From positions 1,178,001 to 1,242,000 of the forward strand of contig NZ_CP094972.1 in the NCBI RefSeq assembly GCF_025985425.1: DNA of 64,000 nt, given 5' to 3'. Numbering within the stretch: the first letter of the stretch is position 1; each line of letters begins with the position of its first letter. A program made the position numbers and the translations under genes. Source of the DNA: Entomomonas sp. E2T0. GTDB lineage: Bacteria; Pseudomonadota; Gammaproteobacteria; Pseudomonadales; Pseudomonadaceae. This document shows positions 1 to 8,185 of the stretch, piece after piece. The notes below the pieces were generated by a model, which was not told the DNA's origin, did no database searches, and was given only the letters and a program-made list of their open reading frames with translations.

Positions 1-1003
1 TACCACATGAGTTACGCTTCATAATAGAAGTGATTTCAACAGCTGCGGTACCTTCATCCTTCATACGTGCTAAACGTAAACAGCCTTGTAGGCCTAAGGT
101 AATTTCAGTTTGCATATCTGCTAGTTTCTTTTGGATAAGCTGATTAGCAGCTAGAGGACGACCAAATTGTTTACGGTCTAGTACATATTGGCGAGCTACA
201 TGCCAGCAGTCTTCTGCAGCACCTAGAGCACCCCATGCAATACCGAAGCGTGCTGAGTTTAAGCAAGTGAAAGGACCTTTTAAGCCTCTAACATCTGGGA
301 AAGCATTTTCTTCAGGTACAAATACGCTATCCATTACAATTTCACCTGTAATAGATGCTTTTAAGCCTACTTTGCCATGAATAGCAGGTGCAGAAAGACC
401 TTTCCAGCCCTTCTCAAGAATAAAACCACGGATCTTACCTTCATCATCTTTCGCCCATACTACAAATACATCAGCAATAGGACTATTAGTGATCCACATT
501 TTATTACCTGATAATTGGTAACCACCATCTACTTTACGAGCACGAGTTTCCATTCCACCTGGGTCTGAACCATGATTAGGTTCAGTTAGGCCAAAGCAAC
601 CGATCCATTCACCAGTGGCTAATTTAGGAAGATATTTTTGTTTTTGTGCTTCAGTACCAAATTCATTAATAGGTACCATTACTAATGAGGATTGCACACT
701 CATCATAGAACGGTAGCCAGAGTCAACACGTTCAACTTCACGAGCGATAAGGCCGTAGCAAACATAATTTAAACCGCTGCCACCATAGGCTTCAGGAATC
801 GTACAACCAAGTAAACCAGTTTCTCCCATTTCACGGAAAATATTGGGGTCGGTTGTTTCATTACGGAATGCATTGGAAACGCGGGGAGCTAATTTATCTT
901 GGGCAAACTGTTGAGCGGTATTACGTACCATACGCTCTTCTTCTGTTAATTGCTGGTCCAACAGTAATGGGTCATCCCAAACGAAGCTCGCTTTATTAGT
1001 CAT
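1..1003 (-). CDS. gcdH: glutaryl-CoA dehydrogenase, 3' end outside window
   Basis: FAD-dependent acyl-CoA dehydrogenase, most likely glutaryl-CoA dehydrogenase, which converts glutaryl-CoA to crotonyl-CoA in lysine and tryptophan catabolism. The reading frame starts at the ATG complementary to 1001-1003 and stays open to the window edge, so about 334 N-terminal residues are present and the C-terminus is missing. Visible family motifs include [16 protein letters not shown] (flavin and substrate loop), [15 protein letters not shown], and the [20 protein letters not shown] segment typical of GcdH. A GAGGA-like Shine-Dalgarno sequence lies just upstream of the ATG. The next gene (trmL) reads in the same direction but is unrelated. 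Family assignment is strong; the glutaryl specificity rests on overall similarity, not on an active-site test. Confidence 0.88.
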   Translation of the reverse strand, partial: MTNKASFVWDDPLLLDQQLTEEERMVRNTAQQFAQDKLAPRVSNAFRNETTDPNIFREMGETGLLGCTIPEAYGGSGLNYVCYGLIAREVERVDSGYRSMMSVQSSLVMVPINEFGTEAQKQKYLPKLATGEWIGCFGLTEPNHGSDPGGMETRARKVDGGYQLSGNKMWITNSPIADVFVVWAKDDEGKIRGFILEKGWKGLSAPAIHGKVGLKASITGEIVMDSVFVPEENAFPDVRGLKGPFTCLNSARFGIAWGALGAAEDCWHVARQYVLDRKQFGRPLAANQLIQKKLADMQTEITLGLQGCLRLARMKDEGTAAVEITSIMKRNSCG

Positions 1004-1058
1004 ATATTAATCCTCGAGAATTTATTAATTATTTTTCAAGTCACCTAATTAAGGTTAG

Positions 1059-1081
1059 ATACTTAAGCTTAGATTAAGTAT
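1059..1081. promoter_or_regulatory. inverted repeat upstream of gcdH
   Basis: ATACTTAA and TTAAGTAT form a perfect 8-bp inverted repeat around a 7-nt spacer, 56 bp upstream of the gcdH start. It could be an operator for a LysR-type regulator or a weak hairpin ending trmL transcripts. No T-run follows, which favours a binding site. AT-rich palindromes arise by chance here. Confidence 0.25.
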
Positions 1082-1119
1082 AGGTTGTTATTGTCTAATT
1101 TGTTACTTGATAGTGCAAG

Positions 1120-1584
1120 CTAAGTTTTTATTTTGTAACCAAGCTGTTGCCATACCTGATAGCTTGCAATTGCTACTGTATTAGATAAATTTAAGCTACG
1201 GCTATTGGGTTGCATGGGGAGTTTTACTTTTTGTTGATCATTTAGGCTATTTAAAATTTCCATGGGTAAGCCACGAGTTTCTGGTCCAAAAAGTAAAGCA
1301 TCACCTAATTGATACTGTACATCGCTATAAATATGGGTTGCTTTAGTGGTAAAAGCAAAAAGTCTAGGATAATCTAGTATTTGCAAACAATCTTGTAAGC
1401 TATCATATTGTTTTACTTGTGCAAATTCATGATAGTCTAATCCTGCACGACGTAATCTTTTATCATCTAAAATAAAGCCTAAAGGTTTTATTAGATGTAA
1501 CTGACAACCTATATTGGCACAAAGACGAATGATATTTCCTGTATTGGGCGGAATTTCAGGTTGAAATAAAATGATATGAAACAT
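1120..1584 (-). CDS. trmL: tRNA (cytidine(34)-2'-O)-methyltransferase
   Basis: SPOUT-class methyltransferase that 2'-O-methylates the wobble nucleotide C34/U34 of leucine tRNAs using S-adenosylmethionine; cytosolic. At 154 residues it matches the family length (about 155). All three knot motifs are present: PPNTGNIIRLCANIG near residues 12-26, LFGPETRGLP at 98-107 and SLNLSNTVAIASYQ at 130-143. The start is the ATG complementary to 1582-1584, with no obvious Shine-Dalgarno sequence. It faces away from the response-regulator gene at 1726, so the 141-bp gap should hold divergent promoters, although I cannot pick out clear boxes. Confidence 0.93.
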   Translation of the reverse strand: MFHIILFQPEIPPNTGNIIRLCANIGCQLHLIKPLGFILDDKRLRRAGLDYHEFAQVKQYDSLQDCLQILDYPRLFAFTTKATHIYSDVQYQLGDALLFGPETRGLPMEILNSLNDQQKVKLPMQPNSRSLNLSNTVAIASYQVWQQLGYKIKT

Positions 1585-1725
1585 AAGTTATAAAGATAAT
1601 TTTTTAGATGTAATGCATTATTATAGCATTAACCTATTTTTTATTTAGAATGCTTTTAGCCAAAAATGTAAAAGATTTGTTAGGAAAATGATAAGCACAT
1701 TTTAATAATTTATAATAGGACTATT

Positions 1726-2409
1726 ATGAAAATATTAGTTATTGAAGATAATAAAGATATTCTAATTAATGTGGTTGATTACCTTTCAATTAAAGGGTAT
1801 GACGTTGATTGTGCACAAAATGGTATAACAGGCCTTAATCTGGCTACTGAAAATTTTTATGATCTAATCGTATTAGATATTATGTTACCAGGGATGGATG
1901 GTTTAGAGGTTTGTAAACTATTACGTTCAGATCCTCGTAAAACTGTGCCAATTATAATGTTAACTGCGCGAGACTCCATAGATGACCGAATAGCAGGTTT
2001 TAAAACAGGAGCGGATGATTATTTGATAAAACCTTTTGCTTTAGCAGAGTTGGTTGCTCGAATAGAAGCAGTAATTAGACGAAGTCAAGGCGTTGGCCAG
2101 TATTTATTACAAGTAGATGATTTAATTTATAACTTAGATACTTTTGTGGTACAGCGAGCAGGTGTTACTCTTAAGCTAACGCCATTAGCGCTTAAACTAC
2201 TAGAAGTATTAATGAAAAAAAGCCCTAATGTTGTTCGTCGAGAAATTTTAGAGCAACAAGTATGGGGAGATGAAATACCTGATACAGATATACTTCGGAG
2301 TCATATTCATCAATTAAGACAAATTATTGATAAACCGTTTGATAAACCATTACTCCATACTATACCTAAGTTAGGTTATAAATTAGCAGAGTCTGTTGAT
2401 GCGTCTTAA
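1726..2409 (+). CDS. OmpR-family response regulator
   Basis: DNA-binding response regulator of a two-component system. Residues 1-115 form a receiver domain with the acidic pair E7/D8, phosphoacceptor D51 in LIVLDIMLPG, and the conserved K in YLIKPF. Residues about 128-222 form a winged-helix domain with LRSHIHQLRQIIDKPFDKPLL, the usual recognition-helix region. The 227-residue length fits the family. The histidine kinase gene overlaps its 3' end, so the two are co-translated partners. It resembles an orphan-named pseudomonad OmpR/kinase pair that I recall near PA1157/PA1158 in P. aeruginosa; the signal is not known to me. Confidence 0.9.
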   Translation: MKILVIEDNKDILINVVDYLSIKGYDVDCAQNGITGLNLATENFYDLIVLDIMLPGMDGLEVCKLLRSDPRKTVPIIMLTARDSIDDRIAGFKTGADDYLIKPFALAELVARIEAVIRRSQGVGQYLLQVDDLIYNLDTFVVQRAGVTLKLTPLALKLLEVLMKKSPNVVRREILEQQVWGDEIPDTDILRSHIHQLRQIIDKPFDKPLLHTIPKLGYKLAESVDAS

Positions 2410-3679
2410 ACAACCTTTAAAAAAGCGTATAGTTATTGCTTTCTTCTTAATGACATTGATTGTTGCAGGTGTCTCATCTATCAGTATCTTTCTTATTGTT
2501 CATACTCTAGAAGAGCATTTTGTATCACAAGGCTTAAGTGATAACCTTGAAGAAATATTGAATAGTCAGATGTCACGAGAAAGGATTCAGAAGCTTAGTC
2601 AAGATACAGACTTTTACACAACGGATTCGCAAGTAAGTTATCCTATTCCAGAGCAATTTAAGAACATAAAAGATGGATTTTCAGAGGTTATCTTAAGAGA
2701 AGGTGCTGCCTATTATGTGTATAAAGAAACAATTGATCAGCAAAGTTATTTGATTGTTAAAGACCAAACTGAGTTTGAAATCCGTGAACAGATGCTCCTT
2801 TTAGTAGTTTTTTTAGGGTTTATAGGGTCATTAATTGTTTCATTGATTTTAGGGAAGTTATTAGCTAATCATATTCTTGCACCTATTATTAAATTGGCAG
2901 ATCAGGTTGATAAAATCAGTTGTTCAGAAAATAAAGTAATTAATGTGACACTTAATAACCAGTATGCACATGATGAAGTGGGGCAATTAGCAGCTGCATT
3001 TGATAGGGCGTTTGGTGAGTTACAGTCTGCATTAGAAAGAGAGCGTTTGTTTACCAGTGATGTGAGCCATGAGTTAAGAACACCATTAATGGTAATAGCA
3101 ACAAGCTGTGAATTACTGTTATTGGAGGCTAAAGAGCTTTCCTCAGTGCAATCTCAACAGATTAATAGAATTAGTGCCGCTAATAAAGATATGAATGAGT
3201 TGGTACAAACATTCTTAATGTTAGCACGTATCGAAAATAATCCAATTGTAGGGGATCAAATAACATTACTAAATTTAGCTAAACAGCTAGCAGAAGTTTG
3301 GTCAGCAAAATTTAAAGAAAAGGGAATAACATTTATTTTTGAGGTTAAATCTTCTACTACTAACACTTACAATAAGACGTTATTAAAAACAGTGATATCC
3401 AACTTATTACGAAATGCTTGGCATTATACGGAACAGGGAGAAGTAAGGTTGGTGATTGATGATGATAGTTTTTTTGTTCAAGATACAGGAATTGGTGTGC
3501 CTCAGGACAAACAACAAGCTATTTTTCAAGCTTTTGTAAGAGGGAGTAATCGAGGTGAAGGTTTAGGTCTAGGTTTATCCTTAGTAAAACGAATTTGTAC
3601 CCACCAACATTGGCAAGTGTATGTTATTTCTAGTGAGGAAAGCGGTAGTATTTTTTCTGTTACATTAAGTATTGATTAG
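2399..3679 (+). CDS. sensor histidine kinase (HAMP type)
   Basis: Inner-membrane sensor kinase paired with the preceding regulator. It has a first membrane segment at about residues 10-35, a periplasmic loop of roughly 95 residues without a recognisable sensor fold, a second membrane segment at 131-157, a HAMP linker, and the phosphoacceptor histidine in SDVSHELRTP (about residue 224). The N-box NLLRNAWHYT, the G1 box DTGIGVP and the GLGLGLSLV lid are intact, so it should be active. I chose the ATG at 2399; a TTG two codons' worth earlier in frame (2396) is possible. The start overlaps the regulator's 3' end by 11 nt, indicating translational coupling. Confidence 0.9.
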   Translation: MRLKQPLKKRIVIAFFLMTLIVAGVSSISIFLIVHTLEEHFVSQGLSDNLEEILNSQMSRERIQKLSQDTDFYTTDSQVSYPIPEQFKNIKDGFSEVILREGAAYYVYKETIDQQSYLIVKDQTEFEIREQMLLLVVFLGFIGSLIVSLILGKLLANHILAPIIKLADQVDKISCSENKVINVTLNNQYAHDEVGQLAAAFDRAFGELQSALERERLFTSDVSHELRTPLMVIATSCELLLLEAKELSSVQSQQINRISAANKDMNELVQTFLMLARIENNPIVGDQITLLNLAKQLAEVWSAKFKEKGITFIFEVKSSTTNTYNKTLLKTVISNLLRNAWHYTEQGEVRLVIDDDSFFVQDTGIGVPQDKQQAIFQAFVRGSNRGEGLGLGLSLVKRICTHQHWQVYVISSEESGSIFSVTLSID

Positions 3680-3805
3680 TTTGAAAACAATTTATATCTC
3701 TAGGGGTTATAAGGTGCGTAATTTTGTTTCTGGTGGTATTCTTAAGAAACGTTATAATAACCAACTGTTTCAGTAAAAGATGAATGACATCTTGTCTATT
3801 TTAAG

Positions 3806-3837
3806 TGATAATTCTTATCATTAACTATATTTATAAT
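3806..3837 (+). promoter_or_regulatory. Fur box and -10 element upstream of small membrane protein/hinT/coq7
   Basis: TGATAATTCTTATCA at 3806-3820 matches the 7-1-7 Fur consensus at all but one position outside the central base. A perfect TATAAT follows at 3832-3837, so the Fur box covers the expected -35 region. This is the classic arrangement for iron-dependent repression by steric exclusion. The first start codon is 35 nt downstream of the -10 box. The motif match is seen directly; repression by Fur is inferred. Confidence 0.7.
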
Positions 3838-3871
3838 CGTTATATTGTTTGTACAAGAGAGCTAAATAATT

Positions 3872-4195
3872 ATGAAGCGTTTAACAATTGCACTATGGGT
3901 TATTTTGGTTGTTGGTTTTACCACACAATGTTTTGCGCTCTATATGATTAGGTCTTCTTGTTATAACCAAACAATTGCTCAAGAAACTAAGCAAGAAATT
4001 AGTTTAAAAAGAGGCGTTTGTGAACCAAAATTAGAATTATCATTAAAAACAAAACAAATGGCCTTTCATTATTACATGAGCCTAATTTATATTTTACCCG
4101 CATTATTTTTTATCTGTGTAGTACTTACCTTTAAACTACGTGCTCAGAGAAGAAATAAAGAAGCTGATACCTCACAAGATAGTTTAGACTCTTAA
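3872..4195 (+). CDS. small two-helix membrane protein of unknown function, probably iron-regulated
   Basis: I do not recognise this 107-residue protein. It has two predicted membrane helices (residues about 5-25 and 67-90) flanking a loop of some 40 residues with two cysteines (SCYNQT and GVCEPK), and a charged C-terminal tail. The topology suggests an inner-membrane protein with the loop in the periplasm, where the cysteines could pair. It is the first gene after the Fur-box promoter at 3806-3837 and lies only 25 nt before hinT, so it probably heads a three-gene transcript with hinT and coq7. A role in iron handling is inferred only from the promoter. Codon use is like its neighbours. Confidence 0.7.
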   Translation: MKRLTIALWVILVVGFTTQCFALYMIRSSCYNQTIAQETKQEISLKRGVCEPKLELSLKTKQMAFHYYMSLIYILPALFFICVVLTFKLRAQRRNKEADTSQDSLDS

Positions 4196-4220
4196 TAAAT
4201 AATTAGATGGAGATCAAATA

Positions 4221-4562
4221 ATGGATGATTGCTTATTCTGTAAAATTATTAAGGGTGAGATACCCTCTAAATTGATTTATGAAGATGAACAGGTTTATGC
4301 GTTTCATGATATTGATCCAAAAGCCCCAGTTCATTTTTTAGTTATTCCTAAAAAGCATATTGCGACACTTGATGATTTACAAGAAGAAGATAAACTAGTA
4401 GCAGGGCACATATTATTGACCGCTCAGCGTTTAGCTAAAGAACTAGGGTGTGAAGAAGGATTCAGAGTAGTAATGAACTGCAATGAATTAGGTGGGCAAA
4501 CTGTTTATCACATCCATATGCATGTTTTAGGGCAGCGTCAATTAGATTGGCCACCAGGTTAG
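4221..4562 (+). CDS. hinT: HIT-family purine nucleoside phosphoramidase
   Basis: Cytosolic histidine-triad hydrolase that cleaves AMP-linked phosphoramidates, such as those left on lysine by lysyl-tRNA synthetase. The 113-residue length is that of HinT. It begins with the CxxC-bearing DDCLFCKIIKGEIPSK motif and ends with the catalytic triad HIHMH near residue 99, followed by VLGQRQLDWPPG. The Shine-Dalgarno GGAG is well placed before the ATG. It sits between the Fur-box-driven membrane protein and coq7. The hinT-coq7 adjacency is, as I recall, conserved in Pseudomonas. Confidence 0.93.
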   Translation: MDDCLFCKIIKGEIPSKLIYEDEQVYAFHDIDPKAPVHFLVIPKKHIATLDDLQEEDKLVAGHILLTAQRLAKELGCEEGFRVVMNCNELGGQTVYHIHMHVLGQRQLDWPPG

Positions 4563-4598
4563 TAGTTTAATTTTATTAGATTTTACAACGAGGTTTCC

Positions 4599-5246
4599 AT
4601 GGCAAATCAACGTCATTACACACCTGCAGATAAGTTACTAATGCAAGTGAATTCGGCTTTACGTACTTTGCTACCATTTTCAGGGTCGCCTTATCGTGTT
4701 TCTCCTGCTAAAACCTTTGCTGATGCTGAGTTAACAGAGCAAGAAAGTAAGCATGTGGCTGGTTTAATGCGAATTAATCATACGGGCGAAGTCTGTGCTC
4801 AAGCTTTATATCAAGGCCAAGCATTAACAGCAAAATTACCTGAAGTTAGAGAAGCCATGGAAAAGGCTGCTGAAGAAGAAATTGATCATTTAGCATGGTG
4901 TGAAGAACGAGTAAGAGAGTTAGGCCAAAAACCGAGTATTTTAAATCCGCTATTTTATGGCTTGTCATTTGGTATGGGCGCTGCAGCTGGTTTAATTAGT
5001 GATCGTTTAAGTTTGGGATTTGTAGCAGCAGTTGAAGACCAAGTGTGTAGGCATCTGGATGAACATTTAGAACAGTTACCTACCGATGATGAAAAATCAC
5101 GAGCTATTCTAGAACAAATGCGTGTAGATGAAGAAAAGCATTCTACTAATGCTATAGCGGCAGGTGGTTTTAAGTTTCCAACGCCTGTGAAGATGGGTAT
5201 GACATTGCTTTCTAAAGTAATGACTAAAACTACTTATCGTATTTAA
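4599..5246 (+). CDS. coq7: demethoxyubiquinone hydroxylase (di-iron)
   Basis: Membrane-associated di-iron monooxygenase that hydroxylates 2-polyprenyl-3-methyl-6-methoxy-1,4-benzoquinone, a late step of ubiquinone synthesis. This is the Coq7 route used by pseudomonads in place of the flavin enzyme UbiF. All six expected iron ligands are visible: E64 (HTGEV), E94 and H97 (EEIDH), E146 (AAVEDQ), and E178 and H181 (DEEKH). Length 215 fits the family. It follows hinT by 36 nt and ends just before a strong bidirectional terminator. Because the enzyme needs iron, placement downstream of a Fur box is notable. Confidence 0.95.
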   Translation: MANQRHYTPADKLLMQVNSALRTLLPFSGSPYRVSPAKTFADAELTEQESKHVAGLMRINHTGEVCAQALYQGQALTAKLPEVREAMEKAAEEEIDHLAWCEERVRELGQKPSILNPLFYGLSFGMGAAAGLISDRLSLGFVAAVEDQVCRHLDEHLEQLPTDDEKSRAILEQMRVDEEKHSTNAIAAGGFKFPTPVKMGMTLLSKVMTKTTYRI

Positions 5247-5253
5247 ATAAAAT

Positions 5254-5288
5254 AAAAAACCCAATTTAATCATTAAATTGGGTTTTTT
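5254..5288. terminator. bidirectional terminator between coq7 and speD
   Basis: CCCAATTTAA (5260-5269) pairs with TTAAATTGGG (5273-5282) around a 3-nt loop. Six A residues precede and six T residues follow, extending the stem and providing a U-tract in both directions. It lies between convergent coq7 and speD and should end both transcripts. Confidence 0.9.
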
Positions 5289-5296
5289 ATGGTTTG

Positions 5297-6109
5297 CTAA
5301 TTAGAAATTTTATTTTTAGGTATATTACGGCCGTAGAAAATTTCTAACATTTCATGGCGTAAGCTGGCGCTTACTTTTTCTCGTTGTTGATCAGATAAAT
5401 TATTAGTGGCATCGCCAAATAAGTAATTTTCCAACACAAAATCTTTCAATAGCATTTTGGTATGAAATAAATTCTCTTGATAAACATTTACATCCATCAT
5501 CTGGTAATTAGTGCGTGTATCTTTAGAAAGATAATTTTGAATAGAATTGATTTCATGATCAATAAATAATTTTTTGCCTTCAACATCACGCGTAAATCCA
5601 CGTACACGATAGTCAACCGTTACAATGTCAGAATCAAACTGATGGATAAGATAGTTCAGTGCTTTTAACGGAGAGATAACACCACAGGTTGATACATCTA
5701 TATCTACACGAAAGGTAGCGATGCCTTCAACAGGATGAACTTCTGGGTAGGTATGAACGGTTATATGGCTTTTATCAAGGTGGGCTAGTATTGTGTCGCG
5801 TAAGGGGCCTGGTGATTCAGTATCGTAATCAACATCAGTCTCTGCGACTGGCTGCTCTGAGATTAAGATAGTTACACTAGCCCCCTGTGGATCATAATCT
5901 TGACGCGCAATATTAAGGATATTAGCCCCAATGATATCAACAACTGCTGTTAGTATCTGAGTTAGACGCTCAGCATCGTATACTTCATCAATGTAACGAA
6001 TATAGGCTTGTTGGTCTTCATGGGTTTCAGCATAGCTGATATCATAGATATTAAAGCTTAAGGTCTTGGTTAGATTATTGAATCCATATAATTTAAGTTT
6101 GCTATTCAC
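5297..6109 (-). CDS. speD: S-adenosylmethionine decarboxylase proenzyme
   Basis: Makes decarboxylated S-adenosylmethionine, the aminopropyl donor for spermidine. At 270 residues it is the long E. coli-type enzyme. The pyruvoyl-forming self-cleavage site lies in [13 protein letters not shown], between K113 and S114, which becomes the pyruvoyl group. [13 protein letters not shown] and the [10 protein letters not shown] segment are also conserved. The start is a GTG complementary to 6107-6109, which places the N-terminus exactly where E. coli SpeD begins; a GAGGAG lies 12 nt further upstream, a somewhat long spacing. speE is not adjacent. Convergent with coq7 through a shared terminator. Confidence 0.95.
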   Translation of the reverse strand: MNSKLKLYGFNNLTKTLSFNIYDISYAETHEDQQAYIRYIDEVYDAERLTQILTAVVDIIGANILNIARQDYDPQGASVTILISEQPVAETDVDYDTESPGPLRDTILAHLDKSHITVHTYPEVHPVEGIATFRVDIDVSTCGVISPLKALNYLIHQFDSDIVTVDYRVRGFTRDVEGKKLFIDHEINSIQNYLSKDTRTNYQMMDVNVYQENLFHTKMLLKDFVLENYLFGDATNNLSDQQREKVSASLRHEMLEIFYGRNIPKNKISN

Positions 6110-6301
6110 TTATTGGTTAGACTCCTCTACAAAGCCAGAGTGTTTTACTTAGCTAAGTTAATTATATTGTATTATCTAGATAGGTTAGAACTATTTTTAA
6201 TGGAAATATTGATTAAAGTATGCATTATGCAAATCTAATCTTATATTTCAAGCCGTTTTTTAATGATAGACTGTTAATTGTGATTATTTGTAGATAGATT
6301 A

Positions 6302-7570
6302 ATGAACCGTTTACTTTATAGTGTATTATTTTATATGGCGCTACCTGTTATTACAGGGCGTTTATTTTGGCGTGCTAGAAAAGCTCCAGCTTATAAACAA
6401 CGTATTGCTGAGCGATTTGCCTTTAAATTAAAAAGTTTAAAACCTCATGGTATTTGGATTCATGCGGTGTCAGTGGGTGAAAGCATTGCTGCTGCTCCGA
6501 TGATTAATGCATTATTGGATGAGCATCCTGATTTACCTATTACTATCACATGCATGACACCTACTGGTTCAGAACGTATAAAGTCATTATTTGGTGATAG
6601 AGTACAGCATTGTTATATGCCTTATGATGCTCCCTGTATTGCTAAACGTTTTCTTAAAAAGTTACAACCTAAAGTAGCTATTATTATGGAAACTGAGCTT
6701 TGGCCTAATCATATCTATTATTGTCATCAAATGAATACTCCTGTGGTTTTGGCCAATGCAAGACTCTCAGAGAGGTCAGCAAAAGGCTATGCTAAATTCC
6801 ATAAAGTAACACGCCCAATGTTTGCTTCTATTAATTGGATTGCTGTGCAAACCCAGCTAGAAGCAGATCGTTTTATTGAGCTAGGTGCTGTACCAGAAAA
6901 TGTTGCTGTGATTGGCTCTATTAAATTTGATATTAATATTGAATCAGAGTTAATAAAAAGTGCCGATGAGTTACGTAAAAAGTGGCAAAGTACTGATCGT
7001 CCCACATGGATTGCAGCCAGCACTCATGCGGGTGAAGATGAAATAGTTTTAGAGGCTCATCGGCAACTATTAGCACAACATCCTGATGGTTTGCTTATTT
7101 TAGTACCTCGTCATCCAGAACGATTTAATGATGTATTTGAATTAACAGCCAAACATTTTAATACCATTAAACGTTCTGAGCAGGCATTGGTAACTAGCCA
7201 AACACAGGTATTAGTGGGTGATACTATGGGCGAGTTACTTTTTCTGTATGCGTTAGCTGATATAGCTTTTGTAGGTGGAAGTCTTGTCGATAATGGTGGT
7301 CATAATGTACTAGAACCAGTGGCTTTACATAAACCCGTTATTTGTGGCCCACATTTATATAATTTTCAGGAAATTACCAATCAACTGAAAGATGCTCATG
7401 CATTAGCCGTAGTGAATAACTCTCAAGAACTTTTTTTACAGCTTAAGCGATTATTTGAAAATGATGCTTTGATAGAGCAGATGGTGCAAGGTGGCAATCA
7501 GATTATGCAACATAATCAAGGGGCATTAGAGCGATTAGTACAAGGAATTGATCAACAATTGGTGAGTTAA
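6302..7570 (+). CDS. waaA: 3-deoxy-D-manno-octulosonic acid (Kdo) transferase
   Basis: Inner-membrane-anchored GT-B glycosyltransferase that adds Kdo to lipid IVA, an essential step of lipopolysaccharide inner-core assembly. Length 422 matches WaaA. There is an N-terminal membrane anchor (about residues 4-22), followed by WIHAVSVGES with the catalytic glutamate, METELWPN, and the donor-binding GGSLVDNGGHNVLEP near residues 326-340. It starts a rightward pair with the CHAP-domain gene, which begins 6 nt after the waaA stop codon, so both are probably on one transcript. Confidence 0.95.
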   Translation: MNRLLYSVLFYMALPVITGRLFWRARKAPAYKQRIAERFAFKLKSLKPHGIWIHAVSVGESIAAAPMINALLDEHPDLPITITCMTPTGSERIKSLFGDRVQHCYMPYDAPCIAKRFLKKLQPKVAIIMETELWPNHIYYCHQMNTPVVLANARLSERSAKGYAKFHKVTRPMFASINWIAVQTQLEADRFIELGAVPENVAVIGSIKFDINIESELIKSADELRKKWQSTDRPTWIAASTHAGEDEIVLEAHRQLLAQHPDGLLILVPRHPERFNDVFELTAKHFNTIKRSEQALVTSQTQVLVGDTMGELLFLYALADIAFVGGSLVDNGGHNVLEPVALHKPVICGPHLYNFQEITNQLKDAHALAVVNNSQELFLQLKRLFENDALIEQMVQGGNQIMQHNQGALERLVQGIDQQLVS

Positions 7571-7576
7571 AACAGG

Positions 7577-8185
7577 ATGTTCAAGCTGTTTTTTAAAAAG
7601 AAAAAATTATTAATTTTTACTATATTAAGCATATTTTTAGTAGTGGTTGGTTATGTTACTGTTACTAAAGCTAATATCAATCCTAATAGGCAAGTTGGTG
7701 ATATTGTAGATAGTTTTAATGATGTTAAAGTCTACTACAATGGAGGAGTCAGTCATGTTGAAGGACGTAATTTAACCGCAGATGGTTATAATTTAGGTTT
7801 AAAATATCAATGTGTAGAGTTTATTAAGCGTTATTATTACCAGCGTTTTCAACATAAAATGCCAGACTCTTATGGGCATGCAAAAAGCTTTTTTAACTCA
7901 TCTGTTGCGTCTGGTACATTAAATTCTCAAAGAAACCTTAAACAATTTAGTAATGGTAGTGTGAAACCACAGGTAGAAGATATTTTAGTATTTGATGGCA
8001 CTTTAACTAATCGTTATGGGCATGTAGCCATTATTTCTAGAGTCACTGAGGACTCAATAGAGATTATTCAGCAAAACCCAGGTCCTTTTGCTAGTAGCCG
8101 AGAAACCATTATATTAAAAAAAGTAAATAATGGTTCTTGGACTATAGAAAAGCCTAATGTATTAGGCTTTTTACGTAGGCCTTAA
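7577..8185 (+). CDS. membrane-anchored CHAP-domain amidase
   Basis: Cysteine amidase/endopeptidase of the CHAP (NlpC/P60-like) superfamily. Residues about 9-30 form an uncleaved signal anchor, placing the catalytic domain in the periplasm. The catalytic cysteine is C79 in LKYQCVEFIKRYYY and the catalytic histidine is H149 in RYGHVAIIS. The QCVEF context resembles both peptidoglycan amidases and the amidase half of glutathionylspermidine synthetase; the anchor argues for a cell-wall substrate. It follows waaA by 6 nt. Its 3' end overlaps the 3' end of pqiB by 4 nt on the opposite strand. The fold is clear, the substrate is not. Confidence 0.8.
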   Translation: MFKLFFKKKKLLIFTILSIFLVVVGYVTVTKANINPNRQVGDIVDSFNDVKVYYNGGVSHVEGRNLTADGYNLGLKYQCVEFIKRYYYQRFQHKMPDSYGHAKSFFNSSVASGTLNSQRNLKQFSNGSVKPQVEDILVFDGTLTNRYGHVAIISRVTEDSIEIIQQNPGPFASSRETIILKKVNNGSWTIEKPNVLGFLRRP

